DNA of 64,000 bases from Bacteroidota bacterium (GCA_018266955.1 JAFDZI010000031.1:1-64000), one strand, 5' to 3'. Shown: positions 17,137 to 27,245, counted from the stretch's first letter. Translations and numbers: made by a program. The notes: generated by a model not told the origin, from the sequence alone.

Positions 17137-19950
17137 ATGTTCTACAATCATCAGCAAATCGAAAAAAAGTGGCAAAAATATTGGGAAGAAAATCAAACCT
17201 ATAAAACGGATAACACAACCGATAAACCCAAATTTTATGTTTTGGACATGTTTCCTTACCCTTCTGGTGCTGGGTTGCATGTAGGGCATCCGTTGGGCTA
17301 CATCGCTTCCGATATTTATGCGAGATACAAAAGGCATCAAGGGTACAATGTGCTTCACCCAATAGGATATGACTCTTTTGGTTTGCCGGCCGAACAATAT
17401 GCCATTCAAACGGGGCAACATCCAGCGGTAACTACCGAAGAAAATATTACCCGATATGAACAGCAAATGCGCAAAATCGGTTTTTCCTTCGATTGGAGTA
17501 GGGAACTAAGAACCTCCGATGCCTCTTATTATCAATGGACACAATGGATTTTTATTCAATTATTCGATTCTTGGTACAATCAATCCACCGATAAAGCAGA
17601 ACCCATTTCAGCATTAATTCAGCATTTCGAACAATTCGGTTCTCAAAATATTTCTGCCGTTCAGAACGATGCTTTAGATTTTACTGCAGATGAATGGAAC
17701 ACGGCCTCCGAGTTGGATCAGCAAGATATTTTGTTAAACTATCGTTTGGCATATCGTGCCGAAACCACCGTAAATTGGTGCCCGGGATTAGGAACCGTTT
17801 TGGCGAATGACGAGGTGAAAGATGGGAAATCGGAGAGAGGAGGTTTTCCTGTTTTCCAAAAGAAAATGATGCAGTGGAGCATGAGAATTACCGCCTATTC
17901 CGAAAGATTACTGCAAGGTTTGCAATCTTTGGATTGGCCACAACCACTGAAAGATGCCCAAGAATACTGGATCGGAAAATCGCAAGGGGCACAAGTAACT
18001 TTTGATGTTAGCGATTCAGCAGAGCAAATATCTGTATTTACAACAAGGCCGGACACTATTTTCGGAGCGACTTTTATGGTGTTGGCACCAGAAAATCCTT
18101 TGGTTCAAAAAATAACCACCGAAGGTCAGTTAATCGAGGTTGAAAACTACATTGAGCAAACTTCCAAAAAATCCGAAAGAGACCGAATGTCCGATGTGAA
18201 AAATGTAAGTGGAGCATTTACAGGTGCTTTTGCGGTGAATCCGTTTAGCCAAGAAAAAATGCCGATTTATATTTCGGATTATGTGCTGATGGGGTACGGA
18301 ACAGGAGCGGTTATGGCGGTTCCGGCGCATGACGAAAGAGACCATCGTTTTGCAAAAAAGTTCGGTTTGCCCATTGTTAATGTCATCGAAAACGACAACG
18401 ATGTTCAAGTTGAATCCTATGATTCTAAAGATTCAGTCTGTGTAAATTCGGATTTCCTGAATGGATTGAATTATAATGATGCCAAAAAACAGATAATTTC
18501 GGAAATCGAAAACAGAAATATCGGTCACGGAACCACCAATTACAGACAGCGAGATGCCATTTTCTCTCGACAAAGATATTGGGGCGAACCCGTTCCGGTC
18601 TATTATAAAGAAGGAATGCCTTATACATTGCCCATTGCTGCTTTGCCTTTGGAATTGCCAGAAGTGGAGAAATACTTGCCTACAGAAGATGGTGATCCTC
18701 CATTAGGAAATGCAAAGAATTTTGCTTGGGATGAAGGCAATCAAAAAATTGTTTCTACGGATTTAATTAATAATGAGACCGTATTTCCAATTGAATTATC
18801 CACCATGCCAGGTTGGGCGGGAAGTTCATGGTATTTCTTGCGCTACATGAATCCGAAAAATGAGCTAGCTTTTGTAGATAAAAATTTGTCGGATTATTGG
18901 GGACAAGTCGATTTGTATATTGGCGGAAGCGAACACGCAACGGGACATTTGTTGTATGCTCGTTTTTGGAATATGTTTTTGAAGGATAGAGGATTTGTGC
19001 AACACGACGAGCCATTTAAAAAACTCATCAATCAAGGGATGATTTTGGGAATGAGTGCCTTCGTTTTGAGAATTGATGGTACGAATCAGTATGTGTCAAA
19101 ATCGTTGGCAAAAGAACATCAAGTACAAAAAATTCATGTTGATGTTTCTTTGTTAAAGGGCGGTACTGATGAATTGGATATAGATGCTTTTAAAAATTGG
19201 AGAAAAGAATTCCAAGATGCCGAATTTATTTTGGAAGATGGAAAATATATATGTGAACGGGAAGTAGAAAAAATGTCCAAATCCAAATACAATGTGGTGA
19301 ATCCCGATGATATTTGTGATGAATATGGCGCCGATTGTTTGCGTTTGTATGAAATGTTCCTCGGTCCATTGGAGCAGTCCAAACCATGGAATACCCAAGG
19401 ATTGAGTGGGGTTTATGGGTTTTTGAAAAAATTCTATAACCTTTATTTTAATGGAGATGATTTTGAAGTTTCTGAAGAAGAACCTACCCGAGAAGAATAT
19501 AAAGTTTTGCATCAATTAATTAAGAAATTTACTTTTGACATCGATCATTTCTCGTTTAATACTTCGGTTTCTCAATTTATGATTGCGGTTAATGAATTGC
19601 AAAAATTAAAATGTAACAAAAAGAAAATCCTTGAACCTTTGGCAGTTATCATTTCTCCCTATGCACCACATGTATGTGAAGAGCTTTGGCAACAATTGGG
19701 GCACGATACTTGTATAGAGTTTCAATCTTTTCCTGTATTTGTTGAGGATTATTTAAAAGAATCCGATTATGAATATCCGGTGAGCATTAATGGGAAGATG
19801 AAATTAAAAATGAGTCTTTCAGCGGATTTAAATGCAGCTGAGATAGAAGAAATCATCATGAAAGAAGATAAGGTATTGCAAATATTGGAAGGAAAACAGC
19901 CCCAAAAAATCATCATAGTCCCAAAAAAGATTATCAATTTAGTACTATAA
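17137..19950 (+). CDS. leuS: Leucyl-tRNA synthetase
   Basis: A 937-residue class Ia synthetase. The HIGH-type motif is AGLHVGHPLGY (about 43), and KMSKS occurs as KMSKSKYN (about 710). The CP1 editing domain contains TTRPDTIFGATF and MAVPAHDERD. A lineage-typical insertion (DKAEPISALIQHFEQFG) follows the first catalytic part. The conserved SRQRYWGEP uses CGA for Arg, showing that this chromosome reads CGA in the standard way. Confidence 0.97.
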   Translation: MFYNHQQIEKKWQKYWEENQTYKTDNTTDKPKFYVLDMFPYPSGAGLHVGHPLGYIASDIYARYKRHQGYNVLHPIGYDSFGLPAEQYAIQTGQHPAVTTEENITRYEQQMRKIGFSFDWSRELRTSDASYYQWTQWIFIQLFDSWYNQSTDKAEPISALIQHFEQFGSQNISAVQNDALDFTADEWNTASELDQQDILLNYRLAYRAETTVNWCPGLGTVLANDEVKDGKSERGGFPVFQKKMMQWSMRITAYSERLLQGLQSLDWPQPLKDAQEYWIGKSQGAQVTFDVSDSAEQISVFTTRPDTIFGATFMVLAPENPLVQKITTEGQLIEVENYIEQTSKKSERDRMSDVKNVSGAFTGAFAVNPFSQEKMPIYISDYVLMGYGTGAVMAVPAHDERDHRFAKKFGLPIVNVIENDNDVQVESYDSKDSVCVNSDFLNGLNYNDAKKQIISEIENRNIGHGTTNYRQRDAIFSRQRYWGEPVPVYYKEGMPYTLPIAALPLELPEVEKYLPTEDGDPPLGNAKNFAWDEGNQKIVSTDLINNETVFPIELSTMPGWAGSSWYFLRYMNPKNELAFVDKNLSDYWGQVDLYIGGSEHATGHLLYARFWNMFLKDRGFVQHDEPFKKLINQGMILGMSAFVLRIDGTNQYVSKSLAKEHQVQKIHVDVSLLKGGTDELDIDAFKNWRKEFQDAEFILEDGKYICEREVEKMSKSKYNVVNPDDICDEYGADCLRLYEMFLGPLEQSKPWNTQGLSGVYGFLKKFYNLYFNGDDFEVSEEEPTREEYKVLHQLIKKFTFDIDHFSFNTSVSQFMIAVNELQKLKCNKKKILEPLAVIISPYAPHVCEELWQQLGHDTCIEFQSFPVFVEDYLKESDYEYPVSINGKMKLKMSLSADLNAAEIEEIIMKEDKVLQILEGKQPQKIIIVPKKIINLVL

Positions 19951-20203
19951 TTCAAAAATGAGTCTAAATATAATATTAAATGATTGTTTAGAAAAAAGGA
20001 TATTTTTCATTATTATGTTAAATAAACTTAAAATAAGAACAAAAAAAGATAATATATACAGTTTATTTTGAATTAAATACAATAATAAAACAGATTTTGA
20101 TGATAAAAAAAATGTTAAGTTTTGTCTAAAGTCTTGCAAGAAAGAAAAATTTAACTTTATTTTACGCTCTCAAAAAATTAAAAACAATATAATTTAGTTT
20201 AAT

Positions 20204-21067
20204 ATGGAAATGAATGTTTCAAACACAGACGAGCAATTAGTTGCTAAAAAAGCAGGAGGATTAAACCCAGCTTTCATTATCCCAATATTATTTGCAATTG
20301 GGGTGTTAATTTATTTATTTGTACTAGGTGCTCCTGGTAACTTTAAAGATGCAGACAAGTTAGGAGCAGGTTCTGTTGCTTTTTCTGATGTAGAAGGGAA
20401 AGATATTCACCCTGAATCTTTCTTGGGTATTATCTACAAAGGTGGGGTTATCGTACCTATCTTGATTACTTTTATGATTACCGTAATCGTTTTCTCTTTC
20501 GAAAGATTTTTTGTTTTGGGTAAGGCTGCTGGTAAAGGTAACTTGGATAACTTCGTAGTTAAAGTAAGAAGCTTATTAAACCAAAATAAAGTGGACGATG
20601 CTATTGCTGAATGCGACGGACAAGAAGGTTCTGTAGGGAATGTGGTTAAAGAAGGTCTTACAACTTACAAGGCTTTAGCACATGACAACAACTTGAATAA
20701 AGAGCAAAAAATGGTGGCTTTAAATAAAGCAATTGAAGAAGCTACAACTCTAGAAATGCCAATGTTGGAAAAGAATATGATGATTCTTTCTACACTAGGT
20801 ACTGTGGCAACTTTGGTAGCACTATTGGGTACGGTAATCGGGATGATCAAGGCGTTCTTCGCTTTAGGTTCTGGTGGTGGTACTCCGGATGCTGCTGCAC
20901 TTTCAACTGGTATCTCCGAGGCTTTGATTAACACGGCTTTAGGTATTGGTACTTCTGCAATCGCAATTATCTTGTACAACTATTTTACTTCTAAAATCGA
21001 TGGATTAACTTATAAAATCGATGAGATTTCTATGAGTATCCAACAATCTTTTGCTGAATTCCACTAA
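20204..21067 (+). CDS. exbB: MotA/TolQ/ExbB proton-channel protein
   Basis: A 287-residue inner-membrane protein. Hydrophobic segments lie at about 24-43, 88-110, 195-220 and 245-265. The last two carry the conserved TLGTVATLVALLGTVIGMI and GIGTSAIAI. It forms the proton channel that energises TonB. First of four same-strand genes (exbB, two exbD, tonB). Confidence 0.92.
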   Translation: MEMNVSNTDEQLVAKKAGGLNPAFIIPILFAIGVLIYLFVLGAPGNFKDADKLGAGSVAFSDVEGKDIHPESFLGIIYKGGVIVPILITFMITVIVFSFERFFVLGKAAGKGNLDNFVVKVRSLLNQNKVDDAIAECDGQEGSVGNVVKEGLTTYKALAHDNNLNKEQKMVALNKAIEEATTLEMPMLEKNMMILSTLGTVATLVALLGTVIGMIKAFFALGSGGGTPDAAALSTGISEALINTALGIGTSAIAIILYNYFTSKIDGLTYKIDEISMSIQQSFAEFH

Positions 21068-21127
21068 GAATTAGGCAAGATTATTGCAGTTGATTTTTTA
21101 GAAGTTTAATTTAAAATATTTGTACAA

Positions 21128-21733
21128 ATGGCGAGAGTCAAACCAAAAAGACACGGTGTAATAACAGATATGACGGCAATGTGTGATGTTGCCTTCTTGT
21201 TACTTACATTCTTTATCTTGACGACCCAGTTTAAAAAACCGGATGTCGAGCAGATCAAACCGCCATCTTCAATTTCGGAAAAATTATTACCCGATACAAG
21301 TCTGATGACCATTAATGCAACACCCGACGGAAAATTTTATTTTCAACCGGTTGAAAATGGGTCAGAAAGAGTACAGGTTTTGGAAAATATGGGAAAAAAA
21401 TACGGCTTAACTTTTACTAATGAAGAAAAAGCCTCTTTCCAAAAAGTTCAAGCCATCGGTGTTCCAATGTCACAACTGAAAGGCTATCTCGATATGCCTG
21501 GAGATGAGCAGAAAAATTTTAAAAGTCCTACCGGTATTCCGATGGACAGTACGCATAAAGAATTGATTGATTGGGTACAACAAAGCTTAGCCGTAAATCC
21601 TGATTACAAATTAGCGATAAAAGGCGATGTGAGTACAAAATATCCAAAAATCAAAAATTTATTCGAAGGTTTAAGAGATATCGAGTTTCTTAAATTCTGG
21701 CTAATTACTTCACAAGAAAGTAAACCTCAATAA
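21128..21733 (+). CDS. exbD: ExbD/TolR biopolymer transport protein (copy 1)
   Basis: A 201-residue protein with a short cytoplasmic start, one membrane helix bearing the essential Asp (MCDVAFLLLTFFIL, about 18-31) and a periplasmic domain. Longer than classical ExbD, as is usual for the first of the paired ExbD proteins in Flavobacteriia. 61 bases after exbB. Confidence 0.9.
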   Translation: MARVKPKRHGVITDMTAMCDVAFLLLTFFILTTQFKKPDVEQIKPPSSISEKLLPDTSLMTINATPDGKFYFQPVENGSERVQVLENMGKKYGLTFTNEEKASFQKVQAIGVPMSQLKGYLDMPGDEQKNFKSPTGIPMDSTHKELIDWVQQSLAVNPDYKLAIKGDVSTKYPKIKNLFEGLRDIEFLKFWLITSQESKPQ

Positions 21734-21747
21734 CCTAATTATTAACT

Positions 21748-22314
21748 ATGGCAGAAGTACAAGTACAAGAAAAAGGCGGAAAGGGCGGTAAAGTCCGTTC
21801 CAAAAAGCAGAGTACAAGAGTAGATATGACTCCAATGGTGGATTTGGGTTTCCTTTTGATTACTTTCTTTATGTTTACTACCACATTTAGTAAACCTAAT
21901 GTATTGGATCTTGGTCTTCCGGCAAAACCGAAAAAAGACCAAAAAGCTCCAGATACTGAAATTAAACTTTCTAACTCCATTACCATTATCATTGGTAAAG
22001 ACAATAGGGTGTTTTGGCATCAACAAGATAATACATCACTTACTGATGCTAACCTGAATGAAACCACCTTTGATAGAGATGGAATTAGAAAAGTAATAGA
22101 GCAAGCAAAAGCCAATGCGGCAGATCAAAAACTGTTTACAGTGATTATTAAGCCAACGGATGATGCAGTATTTAAAAACTTTGTCGATTTATTAGACGAA
22201 ATGGCCATTACCAAAAACGAACAATACGGGGTAACCGAATTGAAACCTTGGGAAAAAGCCATTTACGAGAAAAAAGTAGGTACAGCAACAACTGCTGCTC
22301 CAGCGACAAAGTAA
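21748..22314 (+). CDS. exbD: ExbD/TolR biopolymer transport protein (copy 2)
   Basis: A 188-residue paralogue of the preceding gene; its helix reads TPMVDLGFLLITFFMF with the essential Asp at about residue 29, followed by a periplasmic domain and an Ala/Thr-rich tail. Begins 14 bases after copy 1, clearly in the same operon. Confidence 0.9.
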   Translation: MAEVQVQEKGGKGGKVRSKKQSTRVDMTPMVDLGFLLITFFMFTTTFSKPNVLDLGLPAKPKKDQKAPDTEIKLSNSITIIIGKDNRVFWHQQDNTSLTDANLNETTFDRDGIRKVIEQAKANAADQKLFTVIIKPTDDAVFKNFVDLLDEMAITKNEQYGVTELKPWEKAIYEKKVGTATTAAPATK

Positions 22315-22338
22315 TTGTAATTTATATTTAAATACATT

Positions 22339-23157
22339 ATGGCAAACGATTATAACATAGACGAAATCGTCTTTGAACACAGAAATAAAGAATACGGCGC
22401 GTATGATCTTAGAACCAAGTATCCAAAATTACTGACTAAGTCATTCCTTGTGGGTACTTCTTTATTTGCCTTGGTAGCTTTTTCTCCTTTGATTTATTTA
22501 ACCATCAAAAATCTAACAAAACCTGAAAAAGTGGAAGTAGATTCTAAATTGATGAACATTATCCAAGAAGATAAAGTATTTGAAAAACCAGAAGATACAC
22601 CGCCACCGCCACCACCACCTAAAGTAGAACCTCCAAAACAAGAGGTAATTCAAAATGTGGTTCCGGAACCTAAAAAGGCACCAAAAGTGGAAACTCCACC
22701 GCCACCAATTACCAAACAATTGGAAACAACAACTGGCTTGCAAAACCAAGAAGGTGTAAAAACACCTACTTATGCACCACCTCCACCTCCACCTTCTACA
22801 GGTAAAGGGAATACAGTGGAAGTGAAGCCGCAAGTGAGTGAGACCCAAGTGTATAGTGAAGTGGAGCAGTTAGCGGAATTCCCTGGTGGAATTAATACAT
22901 TCAGAAACAAAGTACAGTCTAATTTTGATGGCTCTGTAATGGATGGCGACGAAGGAGTTTTGAAAACTGAAATTACTTTCGTTGTTGAACGAGATGGTTC
23001 ATTAACCGATGTTAAGGCATCAGGATCTAATAAAACTTTTAACGACGAAGCTATAAGAACCGTTAAGTCTATTAAAAATAAATGGACTCCAGCAAAAATT
23101 AATGGCCAAGCTGTTAGATACCGTTTTAGATTACCATTATCCATGCAGTTTGAATAA
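22339..23157 (+). CDS. tonB: Energy transducer TonB
   Basis: A 272-residue protein. One membrane helix at about 34-54, a periplasmic Pro-rich spacer with three runs of prolines, and a C-terminal TonB domain (about 180-272; EGVLKTEITFVVERDGSL, FNDEAIRTVKSI, VRYRFRLPLSMQF). It transmits proton-motive force from ExbBD to outer-membrane receptors. Confidence 0.92.
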   Translation: MANDYNIDEIVFEHRNKEYGAYDLRTKYPKLLTKSFLVGTSLFALVAFSPLIYLTIKNLTKPEKVEVDSKLMNIIQEDKVFEKPEDTPPPPPPPKVEPPKQEVIQNVVPEPKKAPKVETPPPPITKQLETTTGLQNQEGVKTPTYAPPPPPPSTGKGNTVEVKPQVSETQVYSEVEQLAEFPGGINTFRNKVQSNFDGSVMDGDEGVLKTEITFVVERDGSLTDVKASGSNKTFNDEAIRTVKSIKNKWTPAKINGQAVRYRFRLPLSMQFE

Positions 23158-23178
23158 ACTTTAATAGGGTAATTTAAT

Positions 23179-23210
23179 AAAAGAGAAGTCACTTTGGCTT
23201 CTCTTTTTTT
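23179..23210 (+). terminator. Rho-independent terminator of exbB-tonB operon
   Basis: AAAAGAGAAG (23179-23188) pairs with CTTCTCTTTT (23198-23207) and is followed by T residues. Confidence 0.85.
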
Positions 23211-23212
23211 AT

Positions 23213-23220
23213 TATATTTG
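23213..23220 (+). promoter_or_regulatory. -7 box TATATTTG, possible leaderless start
   Basis: Perfect TAnnTTTG only 5 bases before the ATG at 23226. Initiation 5-8 bases downstream would give a leaderless or almost leaderless message. Confidence 0.5.
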
Positions 23221-23225
23221 CCCTT

Positions 23226-23417
23226 ATGTTCAATTGGTTATCTTTAGTTACAGGTTTTTTCTATGTTGTTTTAGGCATAGTAGTGATAATTTATAAGTTC
23301 TTAATTATAGTATTAGAACCCAACATCGCCTATGCCATGGGTTCATTACTTATTGTTTATGGGTTATTCAGGATCTACAGAGCTTATAAAGGAATAAAAG
23401 AAAATAATAATGCGTAA
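23226..23417 (+). CDS. Small two-helix membrane protein
   Basis: A 63-residue protein with two hydrophobic helices (about 4-28 and 36-50) and a short basic tail. Overlaps the next gene by 8 bases, so it is co-transcribed with the PstS-like lipoprotein. No specific family recognised. Confidence 0.75.
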   Translation: MFNWLSLVTGFFYVVLGIVVIIYKFLIIVLEPNIAYAMGSLLIVYGLFRIYRAYKGIKENNNA

Positions 23418-24282
23418 ATTAATACTACTTTCTTTAGCCCTATTTTCTTTATCTTGTCACAAGAAAGAAGACAAGAAAAATAGTCCGTCTTATAATAAAG
23501 GAGAAATGACCATTTTGACTGATGATTCCTATCATTCAGTGGTTGAGGCTCTTGCGGATGGTTATCAAATTCACTATCCAGAGACCAAATTTACAGTAAA
23601 AACAATGAAGGAAGATTTGGCATTCATAGAGTTTTTAAAAGGAAATGTGAAACTCATTGCCATGTCGCGAGACTTATCTCCTAAAGAGAAAAAAGAATAC
23701 GAAAAACATATTGAATTAAAGTATCAACCTGCTAAATTTGCTGCTGATGCGGTACTTTTTGTGGTATCCAAAGATTCTCCCATACAACATCTGAACCTGG
23801 AGGATATAAAAAAAGGTTTGGTATCACCAGAAAAGCCTTTTGTTTTTGATGGTGCCAATTCCAGTAATTTGAATTTTGTCAGTCAACAACTTGGGTTGAA
23901 TCCAGCACAGCTTAAGTTTTTGGTGGTTCCTGGAAATGAGCATTTAACCAAAGAAATCACGAAACATCCCAATAAAATTGCTGTCATCGGGCTGAATACC
24001 ATTAGTAGAATGTATTCCAATAAAGTGGATGAACTGAGAAAAAATATCCGAGTACTTCCAATACAATCTCAGGGCAAGTTACTTCAAGCGGATGCCAATA
24101 CACTGAAGGATATGTCTTATCCATTTACTCGAGTGCTTTATTTTTTAGCCAACGAAGGCAATTTTAATTTGGCCAATGGATTTATCCGTTTTTCATGTAC
24201 ACAGCTAGGGCAAATGATTGTGGAGAAAGAAGGGCTACAACCTTACAACTTGTACAAGAGAGAAGTACAAATGAATGAATAA
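23410..24282 (+). CDS. PstS-like phosphate-binding lipoprotein
   Basis: A 290-residue periplasmic binding protein with lipobox LSLSC (about 12-16). The fold begins MTILTDDSYHSVVEALADGY, and AMSRDLSPKEKKEY resembles the PstS group. No pst permease genes adjoin it. Flavobacterial relatives of this type stand alone beside TPR proteins and may be scavenging or structural. Function beyond ligand binding is uncertain. Confidence 0.75.
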   Translation: MRKLILLSLALFSLSCHKKEDKKNSPSYNKGEMTILTDDSYHSVVEALADGYQIHYPETKFTVKTMKEDLAFIEFLKGNVKLIAMSRDLSPKEKKEYEKHIELKYQPAKFAADAVLFVVSKDSPIQHLNLEDIKKGLVSPEKPFVFDGANSSNLNFVSQQLGLNPAQLKFLVVPGNEHLTKEITKHPNKIAVIGLNTISRMYSNKVDELRKNIRVLPIQSQGKLLQADANTLKDMSYPFTRVLYFLANEGNFNLANGFIRFSCTQLGQMIVEKEGLQPYNLYKREVQMNE

Positions 24283-24355
24283 ATTTCTAACATAATATCA
24301 ATTTTGGTCTGATTATTGAGGACTAATACAAACAAATAATTAAAATCTTTATCAA

Positions 24356-26008
24356 ATGAATAGTACAAAAAAAATATTTTTTGGAATAGCAGTAGGTTTT
24401 TTGTCCAATATGGCTGTAGCGCAATCGGTACAAGATGGTATTAATTATATTGATGCCAATAAATACGCTCTTGCTAAAAAGAATTTCGAAGAAATGATTG
24501 CAAAGTCACCTTCCGCTGAAAATTATTTCTATTTAGGAAATACATTCTTAAGCCAAAATGAACCCAATTTTGATCAAGCGAATGATTATTTTAGTAAAGG
24601 ATTAGCTGCCGATAAAAAAAGTTATCTAAATAAAATTGGTTTGGCGACCATTAAATTAGGAAATGGAGACAAAGCTGCAATTGCAGAAATCCAAGCAATA
24701 GTTTCAGATTCTAGAGAAAAAGACGCCGAAGTACTCTACAGAGCGGGAGAAGCACTTACCCTTTTTGATAAGAATAATGCTCCGGATTTGGCCATAGATT
24801 ATTTAACCAAAGCGATAGATAAGTCCATGAAAAATGGAGTACCTGCACATTATTACTATACTTTAGGAGATGCTTATCGTTTGAAAAGAGATCCAGGAAA
24901 TGCCATGACGGCGTATGACAAAGCTTCTGTTGTGGCTAAAAATAAGGCTTCTGTCTTTACCAGAATGGGAACTTTATGGATGGCAGCCCAGCAATGGCCT
25001 TTAGCTAAAGAAAAAATAGATGCGGCAATAGCGGTAGATCCAACTTATGCCCCTGCATATAAAGCCAAAGCAAGTTATGATATTAAATATCAAAAGAATG
25101 ACTTGGCAACTCAAGATTTAATTAATTATGCAAAATATGCAGATGAGGATCCTTATACTCAGCTAGAAATTGCAAAATTGTATTTTACAAATGATGATTA
25201 TGCAAACTCAAAAACAACATTAGATAAGGTTTTTGATAAAGTAGATGACCCTATTAAATATAAATTGAAAGCGTATTTGGATTTCCAAGCAGATAATAAT
25301 TATGCTTCGGCCAAAAATAATTTAGAAAAATTTATGTCCACGGTAAAAGAAAAAAATAGAATTTTACCTGCAGACCAAGGGCTTATGGGGCTTATTTTAG
25401 CAGGATTGGCTTCTACTGAAAAAAATACAGAGATCAAATCCAAGATGATGGAAGAAGCAACGCAAAAAGTTGCTATTGCCACTGCTGCGAAAGACCTAAC
25501 CATGGATTGGAAAGCGGAATTGATGAAAGTACAAAGCGGCGGAGGTATTTCTGATGATGCCGTTAATGCAGGGCCAACCAACCCAACCATAGAAGGATTG
25601 AAGGCCAAAGTAAAAGCCAATCCAAAAGATGCTGATGCATTAGTAAAATTGGGAACGGCCTATACGGAAGCCAAAAACTGGAATGGAGCAGTAGTTACTT
25701 GGGATAAAATGATTGCCTTAGCTCCGGATTGGGTGTATTCTTATTATGCAAAAGGTTCTGCCTATCAACAATTAGGAAACAACGACATGGCAGAGGGGTC
25801 GTATCAAAAGTTTATCGACTTAGTGACTAAAAAACCTCAAGCCGAACAAGATCAGAACAAAGAATCTTTGTCGTATGCTTATTTTTTGGTCGCTTACTTT
25901 AATCAAACCAAAGATTTGGCCAAAGCGAAAGACTATGCAGCAAAAGCCGTTCAGTTGAACCCTGAATACCAAGACGCTGTAAATCTTAATAAACAATTAA
26001 ATAAATAA
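24356..26008 (+). CDS. Exported tetratricopeptide-repeat protein
   Basis: A 550-residue protein with a signal peptide (cleavage near MAVAQS, about residue 24) and many TPR units, for example YFYLGNTFLSQNEPNF, YYYTLGDAYRLKRD and DALVKLGTAYTEAKNW near the C terminus. Likely a periplasmic scaffold for an envelope complex. Follows the PstS-like gene after 73 bases on the same strand. Confidence 0.85.
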   Translation: MNSTKKIFFGIAVGFLSNMAVAQSVQDGINYIDANKYALAKKNFEEMIAKSPSAENYFYLGNTFLSQNEPNFDQANDYFSKGLAADKKSYLNKIGLATIKLGNGDKAAIAEIQAIVSDSREKDAEVLYRAGEALTLFDKNNAPDLAIDYLTKAIDKSMKNGVPAHYYYTLGDAYRLKRDPGNAMTAYDKASVVAKNKASVFTRMGTLWMAAQQWPLAKEKIDAAIAVDPTYAPAYKAKASYDIKYQKNDLATQDLINYAKYADEDPYTQLEIAKLYFTNDDYANSKTTLDKVFDKVDDPIKYKLKAYLDFQADNNYASAKNNLEKFMSTVKEKNRILPADQGLMGLILAGLASTEKNTEIKSKMMEEATQKVAIATAAKDLTMDWKAELMKVQSGGGISDDAVNAGPTNPTIEGLKAKVKANPKDADALVKLGTAYTEAKNWNGAVVTWDKMIALAPDWVYSYYAKGSAYQQLGNNDMAEGSYQKFIDLVTKKPQAEQDQNKESLSYAYFLVAYFNQTKDLAKAKDYAAKAVQLNPEYQDAVNLNKQLNK

Positions 26009-26014
26009 ATCAAT

Positions 26015-26050
26015 ACTTTGTCAAGGTGAAAGCCTTGACAAAGTTTTTTT
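26015..26050 (+). terminator. Rho-independent terminator
   Basis: ACTTTGTCAAGG (26015-26026) pairs perfectly with CCTTGACAAAGT (26033-26044), followed by seven Ts. It ends 5 bases before the bshB1 ATG, so any bshB1 promoter must overlap it, or bshB1 is expressed by readthrough. Confidence 0.85.
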
Positions 26051-26055
26051 ACCCT

Positions 26056-26775
26056 ATGAAAGTAGATATAGTAGCATTTGGAGCACATCCTGATGATGTA
26101 GAGTTAGGCTGTGGTGGCACGCTAGCCAAATTGATAGCGAAAGGAAAAAAAGTGGCGATTGTTGATCTTACCAAAGGTGAATTGGGAACCCGAGGTACTG
26201 AAATGACAAGAAAAAAAGAAGCTGAAGATGCAAAAAATATTTTAGGTGTACACTTCAGGGAAAATCTACACATGAAAGATGGTTTTTTGGTAAATTCTCA
26301 AGATTACCAAATGAGAATCGTGGAAATGATTCGTAAATACCAACCAGAAATTATCTTTGCCAATGCCATTGATGATCGGCATCCTGACCATGCCAAAGGA
26401 GCAAAGCTGGTTGCAGATGCGTGTTTTTTATCAGGACTAGTAAAGATAGAAACCGAATTAGAGGGCAGCAGACAAGAGGTTTGGAGACCGAAACATATAT
26501 TTAATTATATCCAATGGAAGCACATCGAACCTGATTTTGTTGTGGATATTTCCGATTTTATGACGCATAAGATAGATGCCTGTTTGGCTTATCAAACTCA
26601 ATTTTATAATCCAGAGTCAAAAGAACCACTCACGCCTATCGCGACCAAAGATTTTTTAGAAAGCCTTACATATAGGGCGCAAGACTTAGGTAGGTTGTCG
26701 GGTGTGCAATATGCAGAAGGGTTTACCACAGAAAAGTTAATGGCTTTTAAAAATTTTGATGGATTAGTTTTGTAA
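26056..26775 (+). CDS. bshB1: Bacillithiol biosynthesis deacetylase BshB1
   Basis: Removes acetyl from GlcNAc-malate in bacillithiol synthesis. A 239-residue LmbE-family zinc hydrolase with AHPDDVELGCGGTL (zinc ligands HPDD, about residues 10-13), DDRHPDHAKGA (about 115) and typical C-terminal residues. The ATG at 26056 starts exactly at the family N terminus; an upstream in-frame start at 26026 would lie within the terminator stem. Confidence 0.95.
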   Translation: MKVDIVAFGAHPDDVELGCGGTLAKLIAKGKKVAIVDLTKGELGTRGTEMTRKKEAEDAKNILGVHFRENLHMKDGFLVNSQDYQMRIVEMIRKYQPEIIFANAIDDRHPDHAKGAKLVADACFLSGLVKIETELEGSRQEVWRPKHIFNYIQWKHIEPDFVVDISDFMTHKIDACLAYQTQFYNPESKEPLTPIATKDFLESLTYRAQDLGRLSGVQYAEGFTTEKLMAFKNFDGLVL

Positions 26776-26790
26776 ATTAAAAAATATTCC

Positions 26791-26798
26791 TATATTTG
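26791..26798 (+). promoter_or_regulatory. -7 box TATATTTG of tRNA-His
   Basis: Perfect TAnnTTTG 13 bases upstream of the tRNA 5' end. Confidence 0.6.
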
Positions 26799-26811
26799 CA
26801 CCACTGAAAAC

Positions 26812-26886
<75 letters not shown>

Positions 26887-26897
26887 CATCATAGGTC

Positions 26898-26923
26898 ATC
26901 CCGCTTTTTTAAGCGGGATTTCG
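26898..26923 (+). terminator. Rho-independent terminator after tRNA-His
   Basis: ATCCCGCTT (26898-26906) pairs perfectly with AAGCGGGAT (26911-26919). Confidence 0.75.
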
Positions 26924-26988
26924 CTTTAAATAAACCCTGTATTTCTTTAATTTTCAAACACTTACAAAAACTAAAAAACTACAAAAAA

Positions 26989-27044
26989 GCGGTTCGATAT
27001 TGCTTGTTTTTTTAGTGCATTTTTTTCGTTCAATATCGAACCGC
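26989..27044. repeat. Perfect 14-bp inverted repeat
   Basis: GCGGTTCGATATTG (26989-27002) is exactly complementary to CAATATCGAACCGC (27031-27044), with a 28-base T-rich spacer. The 12-base core GGTTCGATATTG recurs as a direct repeat at 34353 near the recombinase gene. The rest of the gene-free stretch 26924-27245 shows nothing else I can name. Confidence 0.8.
26991..27002 (+). repeat. Left 12-bp direct repeat, candidate att site
   Basis: GGTTCGATATTG, identical to 34353-34364. The two copies bracket the recombinase and three defence-type genes, as attL/attR of an integrative element would. Twelve bases is short, so this is tentative. Confidence 0.4.
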
Positions 27045-27245
27045 ACACCAAAAACGACATAAATTTTCCGTAATAAAAATGAAAAATCCCTTTATTAGAA
27101 AGAGATTGAAAAGAATAGAAAATTTTAAAATCTGTGGTTCGATCCCTACTATACAGTTATAGTTTTTGCTGTTTAATTTCTATAATATCGAATAAATTTC
27201 TAAGAGATTCAAAAATTGTTCTTCATGATAAATATTGAAGATATT

